Positions 35,941-36,210 of a DNA stretch of 36,210 nt are shown here, piece after piece; position 1 is the stretch's first letter, and each line of letters opens with the position of its first letter. Under the pieces are notes generated by a model, which had not been told where the DNA came from, ran no database searches, and worked only from the letters and a program-made list of their open reading frames with translations. The position numbers and the translations under genes were made by a program. Source of the DNA: Acidimicrobiaceae bacterium. GTDB lineage: Bacteria > Actinomycetota > Acidimicrobiia > Acidimicrobiales > Aldehydirespiratoraceae. The DNA is taken from NCBI GenBank assembly GCA_028819505.1, contig JAPPLH010000086.1, forward strand, positions 1 to 36,210, given 5' to 3'.

Positions 35941-35955
35941 GGACACTCCCTGATG

Positions 35956-35995
35956 TGATAAGGCACAAGGCCGCATACTGGCCTTGAGCGTATCA
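35956..35995. promoter_or_regulatory. Palindromic operator candidate upstream of paaZ
   Basis: An inverted repeat has inner 7-bp arms CAAGGCC (35966-35972) and GGCCTTG (35980-35986) around GCATACT. Outer 5-bp arms TGATA (35956-35960) and TATCA (35991-35995) sit on nearly the same centre. It ends 16 bases before the paaZ ATG. Because paaX is in the operon, this is a natural PaaX site. A transcript-leader hairpin is the alternative. Confidence 0.55.
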
Positions 35996-36030
35996 TGAAC
36001 TCCGGGTCGATGCTGGCCGACCCCCACAGC

Positions 36031-36039
36031 ACAATAGCA
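36031..36039 (-). promoter_or_regulatory. Possible extended minus-10 element for paaZ
   Basis: On the minus strand this reads TGCTATTGT, an extended minus-10 form (TGnTATnnT). Transcription would begin near 36024 and place the palindrome inside an 84-base leader, where a bound repressor could block elongation. No good minus-35 is at the right distance. Confidence 0.3.
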
Positions 36040-36210
36040 TCTGAAACGTCACTCAAGAATCTGTCAGAACAGGTTGAGGCATGTCAATGCCCGTGATTGT
36101 GGCCCTGCCGACGGGCTTGATCCGCCGTCTCCGGGACCGAAGGCCCCATGGTCAACCAGCGATGTCACCGTTCTCTCCTACTCTTGGGTCTCCGTCCACC
36201 GCCGCCGCAC

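Larger units (their letters stand above)
35941..36210. other. Promoter region of the paa operon and right window edge
   Basis: No complete gene is seen. The part near paaZ holds the palindrome and promoter candidates listed separately. Further right a minus-strand reading from the edge ends at a TAG (36178-36180) after 10 codons, and a plus-strand frame is open from ATG 36081 to the edge. Either could be part of a neighbouring gene, but neither can be supported. Confidence 0.4.

Noticed and set aside
36081-36210. Plus-strand open frame running off the right edge
   Set aside because: Only 43 codons are visible, with no Shine-Dalgarno and no recognisable family sequence.

Overview
The window looks like chromosomal DNA of a high-GC Actinomycetota. 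An Acidimicrobiia-like lineage is my best guess. The support is an estimated G+C near 70 percent, frequent GTG starts, an F420-type LLM oxidoreductase, mycobacterial-style SDRs, actinobacterial lipoproteins and a PaaX-controlled phenylacetate operon. No rRNA, tRNA, CRISPR array or transposase was found. The taxonomic call is inference.

Left part (1-9366). Bases 1-355 hold no convincing gene but carry three copies of a 23-bp GC-rich repeat. Minus-strand genes follow, read from right to left: NfeD (9366-8827), a flotillin-like SPFH protein (7200-5893), two SDRs (5853-4129) and two paralogous family-5 solute-binding lipoproteins (4032-356). NfeD and flotillin are normally neighbours. Here they are split by a plus-strand AAA ATPase/DUF4143 gene (7528-8808). 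That gene is preceded by six 23-bp units in perfect register (7381-7518) that end 9 bases before its ATG. This cassette is the strongest candidate for an undescribed element in the window.

Middle part (9544-17077). This holds a cyclase-family hydrolase, an ArfB-type ribosome rescue hydrolase, an unknown 127-aa protein, ribokinase plus nucleoside hydrolase, and a large N-6 adenine DNA methylase broken by one frameshift near its 3' end. A 163-aa unknown protein lies upstream of the methylase on the same strand.

Right-middle part (17243-30850). MetY overlaps a CoA-binding protein. A plus-strand catabolic run follows: a beta-ureidopropionase-like amidohydrolase, dihydropyrimidinase, CoA-acylating (methyl)malonate-semialdehyde dehydrogenase and an F420-type LLM oxidoreductase. 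Next comes a complete ABC importer (permease, ATPase, permease, NMT1/THI5-like lipoprotein) and then an MMPL transporter. Together with the nucleoside hydrolase and ribokinase this suggests nucleoside/pyrimidine (or hydantoin) catabolism, with the LLM enzyme as a candidate redox step on the ring.

Right part (30847-35940, minus strand). A compact phenylacetyl-CoA degradation operon runs paaZ-paaA-paaB-paaC-paaX. The paaB-paaC gap contains two identical 54-bp hairpin-forming repeats. A palindromic operator candidate lies in the leader of paaZ. The last 270 bases hold this promoter region and no complete gene.
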